NCBI RefSeq assembly: GCF_002102255.1
Contig: NZ_LQPH01000107.1
Coordinates: 62,001-126,000, forward strand
DNA length: 64,000 bases
Source of the DNA: Mycobacterium nebraskense
GTDB taxonomy: Bacteria > Actinomycetota > Actinomycetes > Mycobacteriales > Mycobacteriaceae
Direction: 5' to 3'
This document shows, piece by piece, positions 21,575 through 31,825 of the stretch (position 1 is its first letter; the number at the start of each line of letters is the position of its first letter). The position numbers were made by a program, and so were the translations under genes. Below the pieces are notes generated by a model, which searched no databases, was not told the origin of the DNA, and saw only the letters and a list, made by a program, of their open reading frames with translations.

Positions 21575-21612
21575 GTAACGTGCGCGCAACACGGGGTTGA
21601 CTGCCAGGCAAC
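21575..21612. promoter_or_regulatory. GlnR-type operator upstream of glnA1
   Basis: Four half-sites with exact 6-nt spacing: GTAAC (21575-21579), GCAAC (21586-21590), TTGAC (21597-21601) and GCAAC (21608-21612). This matches the actinobacterial GlnR a-site/b-site pattern (gTnAC-n6-GnAAC, twice). It lies 53 bp before the glnA1 start. GlnR, the nitrogen regulator, is expected to control glutamine synthetase, so the location fits. glnR itself is not in the window. Confidence 0.75.
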
Positions 21613-21664
21613 ATCTGCTCCATAGCGTCAGGCCGCGGATCTCACCAAGTAAAGGAGCATTTCT

Positions 21665-23101
<1,437 letters not shown>

Positions 23102-23108
23102 GTCGCCA

Positions 23109-23152
23109 AACGAAACCACCCGCGTGGCAGCCGCCGCGCGGGTGGTTTCGTT
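23109..23152 (+). terminator. Intrinsic terminator of glnA1
   Basis: AACGAAACCACCCGCG (23109-23124) and its exact complement CGCGGGTGGTTTCGTT (23137-23152) form a 16-bp stem with a 12-nt loop, seven bases after the stop codon. A short TTATT tail follows. Confidence 0.85.
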
Positions 23153-23299
23153 ATTGCCGACGGCCAGGCCGGTGCTATCGGTCGTGGAGGATGAAACAGC
23201 CTGGCAGCGCATGGGTCTCGTACATCCGTCTAGCCGGGGGCACGGTGTTCGTCGAAGCCGAAAGTTAAGATGGAAAGTCTTGCGGCCGCAACGCATGGG

Positions 23300-23316
23300 G
23301 GGCTAGCTTCTAGCCC
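23300..23316 (+). promoter_or_regulatory. Hairpin abutting the start of the glycine-rich ORF
   Basis: GGGCTAG (23300-23306), a 3-nt loop and CTAGCCC (23310-23316) form a perfect 7-bp stem. It ends at the base before the ATG at 23317 and buries the only purine-rich run that could act as ribosome-binding site (GGGGGG). It may limit translation or mark processing. Confidence 0.4.
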
Positions 23317-23484
23317 ATGATGATGGTTTCCGCAGGAACAATGGTCGGTGGCGGTGCTGGCGGGGGCCGCTTTGGCGGCGGTGCCGGTGGCGGCCGCTTC
23401 GGTGGCGGTGCCGGCGGGGGCCGCGTAAGCGGAGGCGGTGCCGGTGGCGGCCGCTTCGGCGGCGGTGCCGGCGGGGGCCGCTAA
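23317..23484 (+). CDS. Small glycine-rich tandem-repeat protein (55 aa), unknown
   Basis: Not a family I recognise. After MMMVSAGTMV the protein is five copies of a GGGAGGGR unit, usually followed by Phe, with Val-Ser between units 3 and 4. The 27-bp DNA units differ almost only at third codon positions (ggt/ggc/gga, gct/gcc, ttt/ttc, ggg/ggc), which suggests selection on the protein. Units 1, 3 and 5 share one codon pattern and 2 and 4 another, as if a two-unit block had been duplicated. It stands alone between glnA1 and a convergent GNAT gene, with a hairpin over its ribosome-binding site. It could be structural or nucleic-acid binding; this is speculation. Confidence 0.55.
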   Translation: MMMVSAGTMVGGGAGGGRFGGGAGGGRFGGGAGGGRVSGGGAGGGRFGGGAGGGR

Positions 23485-23488
23485 CCGA

Positions 23489-24031
23489 TCACACGATCGG
23501 GCTGGGCGGCTCGTCGGGATCGGCTGGGCCGGCCAGGTCGAGTTGCATCCACGCGACGTCGTGCCAGCGGCCGTGTTTCCATTCGACGCGCCGATGGAGG
23601 CCGGCGTCCTGGAACCCGAGTGATCGGTGAAAACCGATGCTGGCCTCGTTCGGTTGGGTGATGCCGGCGAAAGCTCTCCGGTAGCCGCGCTCCGCGAGCC
23701 GCCCCAACAGTCGGGTATAGAGCTGGCGACCGCCGCCGGTGCGGTGATACTCGAGGCCGACATAGATTCCGGTCTCGACCGACCACTGGAAGCTGGGCAG
23801 GCGCCTCAGCGCATGGCCGTAGGCGAAACCCACAACCTGACCCTCGCGTTCGAGGACGAGCCATTCGTGCGCATCGGCGATGCGGGTGGCCATCTCCCCT
23901 ACGCTCGGGACTTCGATCTCCCAACTGATGGTGGTGTCCTCGACATACGGCCGATAGATCGACAGGCATGCCGCGGCATCCTGTGCGGACGCCGGGCGCA
24001 CCCGGCCGATGTTCCCAGGCATGCCCGGCAT
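23489..24031 (-). CDS. GNAT N-acetyltransferase, phosphinothricin acetyltransferase-like
   Basis: A 180-residue acetyl-CoA-dependent transferase. It opens with RPASAQDAAACLSIYRPYVEDTTISWE, the PAT/Bar N-terminal pattern, then has the acetyl-CoA motif HRTGGGRQLYTRLL and a late NEASIGFHRSLGFQ strand-helix. The PAT family acetylates small amines such as phosphinothricin or amino-acid analogues; the substrate here is unknown. Starts at 24031 or 24022 are both possible. A strong hairpin upstream separates it from the LLM gene. I recall no M. tuberculosis counterpart at this spot. Confidence 0.85.
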   Translation of the reverse strand: MPGMPGNIGRVRPASAQDAAACLSIYRPYVEDTTISWEIEVPSVGEMATRIADAHEWLVLEREGQVVGFAYGHALRRLPSFQWSVETGIYVGLEYHRTGGGRQLYTRLLGRLAERGYRRAFAGITQPNEASIGFHRSLGFQDAGLHRRVEWKHGRWHDVAWMQLDLAGPADPDEPPSPIV

Positions 24032-24081
24032 TCTTCCAGGCTTACAAAGGGTTTCGTTGGCCCGCGCTCACATACGCCGAA

Positions 24082-24130
24082 ACATAAACTACGGCGAAGC
24101 TCTGCGGCGTGTCTTCGCCGTAGGTTATGT
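24082..24130 (-). terminator. Strong hairpin downstream of the glnE-thioesterase-LLM unit
   Basis: An 18-bp arm at 24082-24099 pairs with 24113-24130 at 17 of 18 positions around a 13-nt loop. It lies 31 bp after the LLM stop on the minus strand and before the GNAT gene, so it should end the upstream transcript. Confidence 0.7.
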
Positions 24131-24160
24131 GTCGCGGCGAGAAGGCGCGGAAGGCGAGCA

Positions 24161-25021
24161 CTAGCCGTCGAGCGCCAGGTCCTTGCGGAAGCGCTGCATG
24201 CCGTCGATCTTGTCGGCCAACGAAGCGTCCGGACCGGCGTAGAACATCCACGGCATGGTGATGATGCCCGTGATGCCGGCGTCGGCGGCGCGTTGGTAGT
24301 CGGCGGTGGTGAAGGCGTCGGTCAGCGGCGTCAGGACTGTGAAATCGTCCATCGACAAACCATTTTCGGCGCGCAACTCGCGCAGCCGGCCCACGGCCTC
24401 GATGGCACGTTCGGTCTTGATCAGATCGCCGATCCAGCCGTCGTTGCGGGCGGCGCGGCGCAGCGCAATGTCGCTGAGCCCGCCGACGTACACGGGTATC
24501 GGCGGCGGCGTCGGCTCCATTTCCAGTCGCGGGGTCTGATAGAACGTGCCCTCGAACTCCGTCCAGCCTGGCCGCCACAGCGCCCGCATCAAGTCGATGA
24601 TCTCGTCGGTCCGTTTCCCGCGGGCCTCGAACCGCTCGCCCATCAATGCGAATTCCTCACGGCACCAGCCGACGCCGATGCCGAGCTCCACCCGGCCCGA
24701 CGCCAGGACCGCCGCCGTGCCAATGGCTTTGGCGGCCGAATAGGGATTGCGCATCGCGGGGATATAGACGGTGTTGACGAACCGTAGCCGCGTGGTGACC
24801 TGAGCCAAAGCGCCGATGAGGACCCACGGATCGGGCCAGTCGGTGAAGGGCTGCCAGCGCCGCCGCCCGTCCTTGGTGTACGGGTACGGGGTGTCCAGTG
24901 TCTCCAGGTTGACGACGTGGTCGGGAATCCCGATGCCGTCGTAGCCGAGTTCGTCGGCGGCCTTGGCGAGCTCGATGATCTCCCGGGTGTTCAGGAAGGC
25001 GCTGCTGATGTAGAACTTCAT
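24161..25021 (-). CDS. LLM-class (luciferase-like) F420/flavin-dependent oxidoreductase
   Basis: A 286-residue TIM-barrel oxidoreductase of the TIGR03619 type, which in mycobacteria commonly uses coenzyme F420. Features are the N-terminal AKAADELGYDGIGIPDHV, GALAQVTTRLRFVNTVYIPAMRNP, the cofactor-binding GRVELGIGVGWCREEFALMG and IPVYVGGLSDIALRRAAR. The substrate is unknown. The ATG at 25021 overlaps the thioesterase stop as ATGA, so translation is coupled and the two may act on the same acyl-type substrate. Confidence 0.88.
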   Translation of the reverse strand: MKFYISSAFLNTREIIELAKAADELGYDGIGIPDHVVNLETLDTPYPYTKDGRRRWQPFTDWPDPWVLIGALAQVTTRLRFVNTVYIPAMRNPYSAAKAIGTAAVLASGRVELGIGVGWCREEFALMGERFEARGKRTDEIIDLMRALWRPGWTEFEGTFYQTPRLEMEPTPPPIPVYVGGLSDIALRRAARNDGWIGDLIKTERAIEAVGRLRELRAENGLSMDDFTVLTPLTDAFTTADYQRAADAGITGIITMPWMFYAGPDASLADKIDGMQRFRKDLALDG

Positions 25022-25641
25022 TCGGCTTCCCGCGCCCACGCCGGCTCGATGAAGACGCCCTCGGCCTCAACGGTGACCCCGGCGGCGTCCGAAATCGTCC
25101 CGCGCGCAAACACTTTGCGGCCCTCCTTGCGGTCGACCCATGCCTCGCAACGAAGCGGGCCCAGCGGGGTGCCGCGCAGGTACTTCACGGTGATGGTTCC
25201 GGTGAAACGCGCCTTGGACAGCCCCTCGCTGGCCGCCTCGCCGAGCATGTGGTCGAGCACCAGGGCGCTGACGCCACCGTGCACCAGTTTGGGCGGGCCC
25301 TCGTACGCCGACCCGAGGACGAACTCGCTCCAGCAGCGGCCGCCGCCGTCGTGGTGGACGACGATCGGCGGCGCGATCGGGTTGCACACACCGATCGCGG
25401 CGTTGCCCAGCGGCAGAGGCCGGCCGTTGACGCGGTAACTCACCCCGACCGGCCGGGTCCGTTGCCGCAACGACTCGGTCACGGCCTCGATCGCGGATCG
25501 CGCCTGGGCGACGACCTCGTCGTCGACCTCGGTGCGGATGGTGGCGTCGACGAGTTCGCGCACGGCGTCGGCCAACGGCGCGTAGAGGGCTGTCACTCGA
25601 TCAGCCTCCGCCGCGTCGAGCACCTCGAATATGGCGTCCAA
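25018..25641 (-). CDS. PaaI-like hotdog-fold thioesterase
   Basis: About 207 residues, with a helical N-terminus and a C-terminal hotdog domain. The hallmark LVHGGVSALVLDHMLGEAA carries the HGG turn and catalytic-region Asp/Glu, and is followed by the two strands FTGTITVKYLRGTPLG. Acyl-CoA thioesters are the likely substrate; I cannot name which. The start is inferred: a TTG at 25641 has AGGAGG eight nt upstream, 17 bp after the glnE stop, and no good ATG/GTG lies nearby. A longer frame reaches 25863 inside glnE and is rejected. Confidence 0.78.
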   Translation of the reverse strand: MDAIFEVLDAAEADRVTALYAPLADAVRELVDATIRTEVDDEVVAQARSAIEAVTESLRQRTRPVGVSYRVNGRPLPLGNAAIGVCNPIAPPIVVHHDGGGRCWSEFVLGSAYEGPPKLVHGGVSALVLDHMLGEAASEGLSKARFTGTITVKYLRGTPLGPLRCEAWVDRKEGRKVFARGTISDAAGVTVEAEGVFIEPAWAREAE

Positions 25642-25658
25642 CGCGCCGGCCTCCTGAC

Positions 25659-28643
25659 TCAACTGCCAAACACCTTCCGAACCACGGCTTTTGCCCGCCG
25701 CGTCACCCGTAGATAGTTGTCCAAGAACTCCCCGCCGTCGTCGGTCGGCCAGCCCGCCGCCACCGCGACCGCGTTGAGCTGGCGTCCCGGCCCCGGCAGC
25801 TGATCGGTCGGCTTGCCGCGGACCAGCACCAGCGCGTTGCGGGCCCGGGTGGCGGTCAGCCACGCCTGCCGCAGCAGATCTACCTCATCGGCGGGCACCA
25901 GCTTGGCCGCAGCGATCGCATCAAGGCATTCCAGTGTCGAGGTGTTGTGCAGGGCGGGAATCTCATGCGCGTGCCGCAGTTGCATCAGCTGCACGGTCCA
26001 TTCGATGTCGGCCAGGCCCCCGCGGCCCAGCTTGGTGTGGGTGTTGGGGTCCGCGCCGCGGGGCAACCGTTCGGACTCGACGCGGGCCTTGATGCGGCGA
26101 ATCTCCCGCACCATCTCGGCGGACACCCCGTCGGGCGGATAACGTGTCTTGTCGGCCATCAACAAGAACCGCTCGCCCAGGTCCGCGTCGCCGGCAACCG
26201 CGTGCGCGCGCAACAGGGCCTGAATCTCCCACGGCTGCGCCCACTGCTCGTAATAGGCGGCGTAGGCACCCAGCGTGCGCACCAGCGGACCACTGCGGCC
26301 CTCCGGGCGCAGGTTGGCGTCGACCTCCAGCGGCGGGTCCACGCTGGGAGTGCCCAGCAGCGTCCGCACCTGCTCGGCGACGGTCGTCGACCACCGGATC
26401 GCCGAAGACTCCTCGACGCCGTGGGCCGGCTCGCACACGAACATCACGTCGGCATCGGACCCGTAGCCCAGCTCGGCGCCGCCCAGCCTGCCCATGCCGA
26501 TCACCGCGATGGCCGCCGGCGCCTTGCCGTCCTTGGGGAGGCTGGCACGGATCATCACGTCCAGCGCCGCCTGCAGCACAGCCACCCACACCGAGGTGAG
26601 CCCCCGGCACACCTCGGTGACCTCGAAGAAGCCGAGCAGATCGGCCGAGCCGATGCGGGCCAGCTCGCGGCGGCGCAGGGTGCGGGCGGCCGCAATCGCG
26701 CGCATCGCGTCGGGATGGCGGCTGGCTGAGGCGATCAGTGCCCGGGCCACCGTGGCGGAGTCCGTCTCGAGCAGCTTGGGGCCGGCCGCACCGTCGCTGT
26801 AGTCCTCGATCACCCGGGGCGCGCGCATCAGCAGGTCCGGCACGTAGGCGGAGGTGCCCAGCACGTGCATCAGCCGCTTGGCCACCGCGGGCTTGTCGCG
26901 CAGCGTGGCCAGATACCACGTCTCCCCGGCCAGCGCCTCAGACAGGCGGCGGTAGGCCAACAGCCCGCCGTCGGGATCGGGGGCGTACGACATCCAGTTC
27001 AGCAGCCGGGGCAACAGCACCGACTGCACGCGACCACGCCGGCCGCTCTGGTTGACCAACGCCGACATGTGCGCCAACGCCGTCTGCGGCCCCTCGTAGC
27101 CGAGCGCGGCCAGCTGCCGTTCTGCGGCCTCCGCCGTCATGCCGTGCCCGATCTCCAGGCCGGCCGGGCCGATCGACTCCAGCAGCGGCTGGTAGAAGAG
27201 CTTGGCGTGCAGCTGCGACACCCTCAGGTTCTGGTGCCGCAGCTCCTCGCGCAGCACGCCCGCTGCGTCGTTCCGTCCGTCGGGCCGGATATGCGCGGCG
27301 CGCGCCAGCCAGCGCACCGCCTCCTCATCGTCGGGCTCCGGCAACAGGTGGGTGCGCTTGAGCCGCTGCAGCTGTAGCCGGTGCTCGAGCAGCCGGAGGA
27401 ACTCGTAGGAGGCGGTCAGGTTCGCCGCGTCCTCGCGCCCGATGTAACCGCCCCGACCCAACGCGTCCAGCGCGTCCACCGTGGACGCCACGTGCAGCGA
27501 CTCGTCGCTGCGGCCGTGCACCAGCTGCAGCAGCTGCACCGCGAACTCCACGTCCCGCAGCCCGCCGCTGCCGAGTTTGATCTCGCGGCCACGCACGTCG
27601 GCGGGCACCAGCTGCTCGACCCGGCGGCGCATGGCCTGCACCTCGACGACGAAATCCTCGCGCTCGCAGGCGACCCACACCATCGGCATCAACGCGGTCA
27701 GGTAACGCTCGGCGAGCTCCTGATCACCCACGGTCGCGCGGGCTTTCAGCAACGCCTGGAACTCCCAGGTCTTCGCCCAGCGCTGGTAGTAGGCGATGTG
27801 CGATTCGACGGTGCGCACCAGCTCACCGCTGCGGCCCTCCGGGCGCAGCCCGGCGTCGACCTGGAAGAAGGCCTCCGATGCGACCCGCATCATCTCGCCG
27901 GCCAGCCGGGTGGCGAGTGCGTCGGCGCGCTCACTCACGAAGATGACGTCGACGTCGCTGACGTAGTTCAGTTCGCGGGCACCGCATTTGCCCATCGCGA
28001 TGACCGCCAGCCGCGGCGGCGTGCGGTCGCCGCACACGCTGGCCTCGGCCACCCGCATCGCGGCGGCCAGCGCGGCGTCCGCCAAGTCCGACAGGTGAGC
28101 GCCCACCAACGTGAACGGCAGCACCGGTTCGTCTTCCACCGTCGCGGCCAGATCGAGCGCGGCCAGTACCAGCAGCCGGTCGCGGTACAAGTTCTGTAGG
28201 CGGGACACTACCGAACCGGGCGCGTCCAACGCCTCGTCGACACATTCGGTGAACGCCGCGCGCAGCTCGTCGTGTGTGGGTAGCTTGGCCTTGCCGCGCA
28301 ACAGTTTCCACGACTCGGGATGGACGGCCAGGTGATCCCCGAGGGTCAGCGACGAGCCGAGCACGGCGAACAACCGCCCGCGCAAGGGGCGTTCGGTGAG
28401 CAGCGCGGCGTTGAGCTCGTCCCAGCCGGTGTCGGGGTTCTCCGCCAGCCGGATCAGGGCGCGCAACGCGGCATCGGGGTCGGGTGCGCGCGACAGCGAC
28501 CACAGCAGGTCGACGTGGGCTTGGTCGTCGTGGTCGTACCAACCCAGCTGCGCCAGGCGATCGCCCGCCGGAGGATCGACCAACCCAAGCCGGCCCACGC
28601 TGGGCAGCCGGGGGCGCTGCGTCGCGGGTTTGGTCACGCCCAC
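25659..28643 (-). CDS. glnE: Glutamine synthetase adenylyltransferase / deadenylase
   Basis: Bifunctional enzyme that adds and removes AMP on Tyr406 of GlnA1, adjusting glutamine synthesis to nitrogen status. It is 994 residues, as in M. tuberculosis. The two nucleotidyltransferase halves are clear: SDVDVIF near residue 231 in the deadenylating half and GSDADVMF near 729 in the adenylating half. Each is followed by a [11 protein letters not shown] or [11 protein letters not shown] strand. GTG start, with a second GTG two codons later. It sits between its target genes glnA1 and glnA2. Confidence 0.96.
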   Translation of the reverse strand: MGVTKPATQRPRLPSVGRLGLVDPPAGDRLAQLGWYDHDDQAHVDLLWSLSRAPDPDAALRALIRLAENPDTGWDELNAALLTERPLRGRLFAVLGSSLTLGDHLAVHPESWKLLRGKAKLPTHDELRAAFTECVDEALDAPGSVVSRLQNLYRDRLLVLAALDLAATVEDEPVLPFTLVGAHLSDLADAALAAAMRVAEASVCGDRTPPRLAVIAMGKCGARELNYVSDVDVIFVSERADALATRLAGEMMRVASEAFFQVDAGLRPEGRSGELVRTVESHIAYYQRWAKTWEFQALLKARATVGDQELAERYLTALMPMVWVACEREDFVVEVQAMRRRVEQLVPADVRGREIKLGSGGLRDVEFAVQLLQLVHGRSDESLHVASTVDALDALGRGGYIGREDAANLTASYEFLRLLEHRLQLQRLKRTHLLPEPDDEEAVRWLARAAHIRPDGRNDAAGVLREELRHQNLRVSQLHAKLFYQPLLESIGPAGLEIGHGMTAEAAERQLAALGYEGPQTALAHMSALVNQSGRRGRVQSVLLPRLLNWMSYAPDPDGGLLAYRRLSEALAGETWYLATLRDKPAVAKRLMHVLGTSAYVPDLLMRAPRVIEDYSDGAAGPKLLETDSATVARALIASASRHPDAMRAIAAARTLRRRELARIGSADLLGFFEVTEVCRGLTSVWVAVLQAALDVMIRASLPKDGKAPAAIAVIGMGRLGGAELGYGSDADVMFVCEPAHGVEESSAIRWSTTVAEQVRTLLGTPSVDPPLEVDANLRPEGRSGPLVRTLGAYAAYYEQWAQPWEIQALLRAHAVAGDADLGERFLLMADKTRYPPDGVSAEMVREIRRIKARVESERLPRGADPNTHTKLGRGGLADIEWTVQLMQLRHAHEIPALHNTSTLECLDAIAAAKLVPADEVDLLRQAWLTATRARNALVLVRGKPTDQLPGPGRQLNAVAVAAGWPTDDGGEFLDNYLRVTRRAKAVVRKVFGS

Positions 28644-28707
28644 GACGGTATCGCAACCCCCCTGCGTTGCAGGGGCAAGGCGGGCGCCCTGTTGACGCCG
28701 ACGCCGG

Positions 28708-30045
28708 CTACAGCGACAGGTAGGTGCTCAGCTCGTACTGCGTGACATGGCTGCGGTAGTTGGCCCACTCCGTGCGCTTGTTGCGCAGGAAGAAGTCAAA
28801 AACGTGCTCTCCCAAGGTTTCCGCAACCAGTTCGGAGGCCTCCATGGCCTTGAGCGCGCTGTCGAGGCTCGTCGGCAGCTCGCGATACCCCATCGCGATC
28901 CGCTCCTCGGGGGTCAGGTCCCACACGTTGTCTTCGGCCTGCGGCCCCAGCACGTAGCCCTTCTCCACCCCGCGCAGCCCGGCGGCCAGCAACACGGCGA
29001 AAGTCAGGTAGGGGTTGCAGGCCGAGTCGGGGCTGCGCACCTCGATGCGCCGCGACGACGTCTTGTGCGGGGTGTACATCGGCACCCGCACCAGCGCCGA
29101 CCGGTTGGCCGCACCCCACGACGCGGCCGTGGGTGCCTCACCGCCGACCACCAGCCGCTTGTAGGAGTTGACCCATTGATTGGTGACCGCGCTGATCTCG
29201 GAGGCGTGCTCGAGGATCCCGGCGATGAACGACTTGCCCACGTCGGACAGCTGCAGCGGGTCGTCGGGGCTGTGGAAAGCGTTGACGTCACCCTCGAACA
29301 GGCTCATGTGGGTGTGCATCGCCGAGCCGGGGTGTTGCCCGAACGGCTTGGGCATGAAGGACGCACGGGCGCCGTTCTCGATCGCGACCTCCTTGATGAC
29401 GTAGCGGAACGTCATCACGTTGTCGGCCATCGACAGCGCGTCGGCGAAGCGCAGGTCGATCTCCTGCTGGCCGGGCGCGCCCTCGTGGTGGCTGAACTCC
29501 ACCGAGATGCCCATGAACTCCAGCGCCTCGATCGCGTGGCGGCGGAAGTTCGAAGCGGAGTCGTGCACCGCTTGGTCGAAGTAGCCGGCGTTGTCGACCG
29601 GGACGGGCACCGACCCGTCGTCCGGACCCGGCTTCAACAGGAAGAATTCGATTTCGGGGTGGACGTAGCAGGAGAACCCGAGGTCGTTGGCCTTCTGCAG
29701 CTGGCGGCGCAGCACGTGCCGCGGGTCCGCCCAGGACGGCGAGCCGTCAGGCATGGTGATGTCGCAGAACATCCGCGCCGAGTGGTGGTGGCCGCCGGAA
29801 GCCCACGGCAGCACCTGGAACGTCGACGGGTCGGGGTTGGCCACGGTGTCGGATTCCGAGACCCGCGAGAAGCCCTCGATCGAGGATCCGTCGAAGCCGA
29901 TGCCCTCTTCGAAGGCGCCTTCGAGTTCGGCCGGGGCGATGGCGACTGATTTGAGGAATCCGAGCACATCGGTGAACCACAACCGAACGAAGCGGATATC
30001 CCGTTCCTCCAGCGTGCGGAGGACGAATTCCTTCTGACGATCCAT
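28708..30045 (-). CDS. glnA2: Glutamine synthetase-like protein GlnA2
   Basis: A second type I glutamine synthetase of 445 residues (Rv2222c type), not essential in M. tuberculosis. It has [42 protein letters not shown] and [16 protein letters not shown]. The GlnA1 Tyr406 adenylylation segment is replaced ([13 protein letters not shown]), so it should escape GlnE. Some actinobacterial GlnA-like proteins act on polyamines or other amines, so the substrate may differ. The ATG at 30045 (MDRQKEF) is the family start; 30063 is possible. Confidence 0.94.
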   Translation of the reverse strand: MDRQKEFVLRTLEERDIRFVRLWFTDVLGFLKSVAIAPAELEGAFEEGIGFDGSSIEGFSRVSESDTVANPDPSTFQVLPWASGGHHHSARMFCDITMPDGSPSWADPRHVLRRQLQKANDLGFSCYVHPEIEFFLLKPGPDDGSVPVPVDNAGYFDQAVHDSASNFRRHAIEALEFMGISVEFSHHEGAPGQQEIDLRFADALSMADNVMTFRYVIKEVAIENGARASFMPKPFGQHPGSAMHTHMSLFEGDVNAFHSPDDPLQLSDVGKSFIAGILEHASEISAVTNQWVNSYKRLVVGGEAPTAASWGAANRSALVRVPMYTPHKTSSRRIEVRSPDSACNPYLTFAVLLAAGLRGVEKGYVLGPQAEDNVWDLTPEERIAMGYRELPTSLDSALKAMEASELVAETLGEHVFDFFLRNKRTEWANYRSHVTQYELSTYLSL

Positions 30046-30136
30046 AACCGAAACAGTAGGCAACAGCTGTTAATTCTGTGTTACCGACGCGCGATCGGAA
30101 AAATTGCGAACATTGCAAACAGGCTGCTCAGTGCGG

Positions 30137-31699
30137 TCAGGACTTGCACCGGTAGGACGGGGGCGGCAACGTGCCCGCGACGAGATAACGCATGACGGCG
30201 GCGTCCACACACTGGTCCCCGTTGAACACCGCGGTGTGCTGCGTCCCGTCGTAGGTGATCAGCGGGCCGCCCAGCTGGCGGGCCAGATTGACCCCGGCCT
30301 GGTACGGGGTGGCCGGATCGTGCGTGGTGGAGACCACGATGACCTTGCCCGGCGCCGCGGGCGACGCGGCGTGCGGCGTCGACGTCGCCGGGACCGGCCA
30401 CAGCGCACACAGATCGCGGGGGGCGCTTCCGGTGAACTGCCCGTAGCTGAGGAACGGGGCCGCCTGGCGGATGCGCTGATCGGCGGAGACCCAGCTCGCC
30501 GAATCTTTCGGGCTGGGCGCGTCGACGCACCGGATCGCGTTGAAGGCGTCCTGATCGTTGGTGTAGTGCCCGCCCCGGCCACGGCCCTCGTAGTCGTCGG
30601 CGAGCAGCAGCAGGTCGCCCGCGTCGGTGCCGCGCTGCAGCCCGAGGAGGCCGCTGGTCAGATACTTCCAGTGCGCCGGGGTGTAAAGCGCGTTGATGGT
30701 GCCGGTAGTCGCGTCGGCGTAGCCCAGGCCGCGCGGGTCCGACGTGCGGCCCGGCTTGGCGACCAACGGGTCGACCAGCGCGTGGTAGCGGTTGATGAAT
30801 TGGGCGGGGTCGGTGCCCAGCGGGCAACCCGGCGAGCGGGCGCAGTCGGCGGCGTAGTCGTTGAAAGCGGTTTGGAATCCCGCCATCTGCTGGACGTTCT
30901 CGTCGACCGGGCCGACAATCGGGTCGATCGCCCCGTCCAGCACCATCGTCCGGACGTGGGCACCGAACTTCTCCAGGTACGCGGTGCCCAGCTCGGTGCC
31001 GTAGCTGTAGCCGAGGTAGTTGATCTGGTCGTCGCCCAGCGCCTGGCGGACCATGTCCATGTCGCGGGCCACGGACGCCGTGCCGACGTTGGCCAGAAAC
31101 CCGGTCCCCATCCGGGTCAGGCACTGCTGGGCCACCTGCTGGTAGAGCTGTTCGATGTGCGCCACGCCCGCCGGGCTGTAGTCGACCATCGGCTCACGCC
31201 GGTAGGCGTCGAACTCGGCATCCGAGCGGCAGCGCAGTGCCGGGGTCGAGTGGCCCACCCCCCGCGGGTCGAAGCCGACCAGGTCGAAGTTCTGTCTGAT
31301 GGGGGTGCCTTCCAGATCCGATGCCATCCCGGCCACCATGTCGACCGCGGATCCGCCGGGACCGCCCGGATTGACCAGCAGCGCGCCGATCCGTTGGCCG
31401 GTGGCCGGCACGCGGATCACCGCCAGCTTCGCCTGCCCCCCTCCCGGGTTGTCGTAGTCGACCGGGACGGAGACGGTGGTGCACTGCGCGGTGGGGACAT
31501 CGTTTGTGTCCGTGGCGAATTGACCGCAACTCCCCCACGTCTGCGGCGTCGCGACCGACGGCCTCGGGGCCGGGGTCTGCCCCGCGCCGGGTTCCGGGGT
31601 GGCGCCGGCCACCGGCGGTCCCACCGCCGATTGCCCGACCAACAGCCCGAATGACAGCAGCGCCGAGCTCAACGGTCCCAGGCGCGACATGGCTGTCAT
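30137..31699 (-). CDS. Exported alpha/beta-hydrolase protease (Rv2223c-like)
   Basis: A 520-residue secreted serine hydrolase of the tripeptidyl-peptidase/CaeA family. An N-terminal signal peptide (residues ~1-33, ending near PVAGA-TPEP) without a lipobox is followed by a Pro-rich spacer. The nucleophile elbow is GYSYGT with Ser232. A late [13 protein letters not shown] supplies Asp and [10 protein letters not shown] supplies His. It is a tandem paralogue of the next gene (caeA): similar domain order, motifs and length, but not lipidated. A start three codons later (31690) is possible. Confidence 0.9.
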   Translation of the reverse strand: MTAMSRLGPLSSALLSFGLLVGQSAVGPPVAGATPEPGAGQTPAPRPSVATPQTWGSCGQFATDTNDVPTAQCTTVSVPVDYDNPGGGQAKLAVIRVPATGQRIGALLVNPGGPGGSAVDMVAGMASDLEGTPIRQNFDLVGFDPRGVGHSTPALRCRSDAEFDAYRREPMVDYSPAGVAHIEQLYQQVAQQCLTRMGTGFLANVGTASVARDMDMVRQALGDDQINYLGYSYGTELGTAYLEKFGAHVRTMVLDGAIDPIVGPVDENVQQMAGFQTAFNDYAADCARSPGCPLGTDPAQFINRYHALVDPLVAKPGRTSDPRGLGYADATTGTINALYTPAHWKYLTSGLLGLQRGTDAGDLLLLADDYEGRGRGGHYTNDQDAFNAIRCVDAPSPKDSASWVSADQRIRQAAPFLSYGQFTGSAPRDLCALWPVPATSTPHAASPAAPGKVIVVSTTHDPATPYQAGVNLARQLGGPLITYDGTQHTAVFNGDQCVDAAVMRYLVAGTLPPPSYRCKS

Positions 31700-31765
31700 C
31701 GTGTCAGCTTCGGGTACCCGAAGCGGCGCGAAACGGTTACGCCTTGGTCTCGTCTGCGGCCCTCA

Positions 31766-31823
31766 CCGAGCGTGCACCCAACGCGAAAGATCGGCCAAAG
31801 TCTCGCCGTCAGTGCACGTTCGG
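31766..31823 (-). terminator. Large palindrome just after caeA
   Basis: CCGAGCGTGCAC (31766-31777) pairs with GTGCACGTTCGG (31812-31823) at 11 of 12 positions, across a 34-nt loop, beginning two bases after the caeA stop. The CCGAGCGTG core is that of the other intergenic palindromes in this window. Confidence 0.55.
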
Positions 31824-31825
31824 CG

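Noticed and set aside
23327..23484. CRISPR-like or minisatellite reading of the 27-bp repeat
   Set aside because: There are no unique spacers, and the variation is synonymous in one frame, so a coding repeat fits better.
25642..25863. Longer thioesterase beginning inside glnE
   Set aside because: The extension is Arg/Gly-rich glnE shadow; the TTG with AGGAGG after the glnE stop is a better start.
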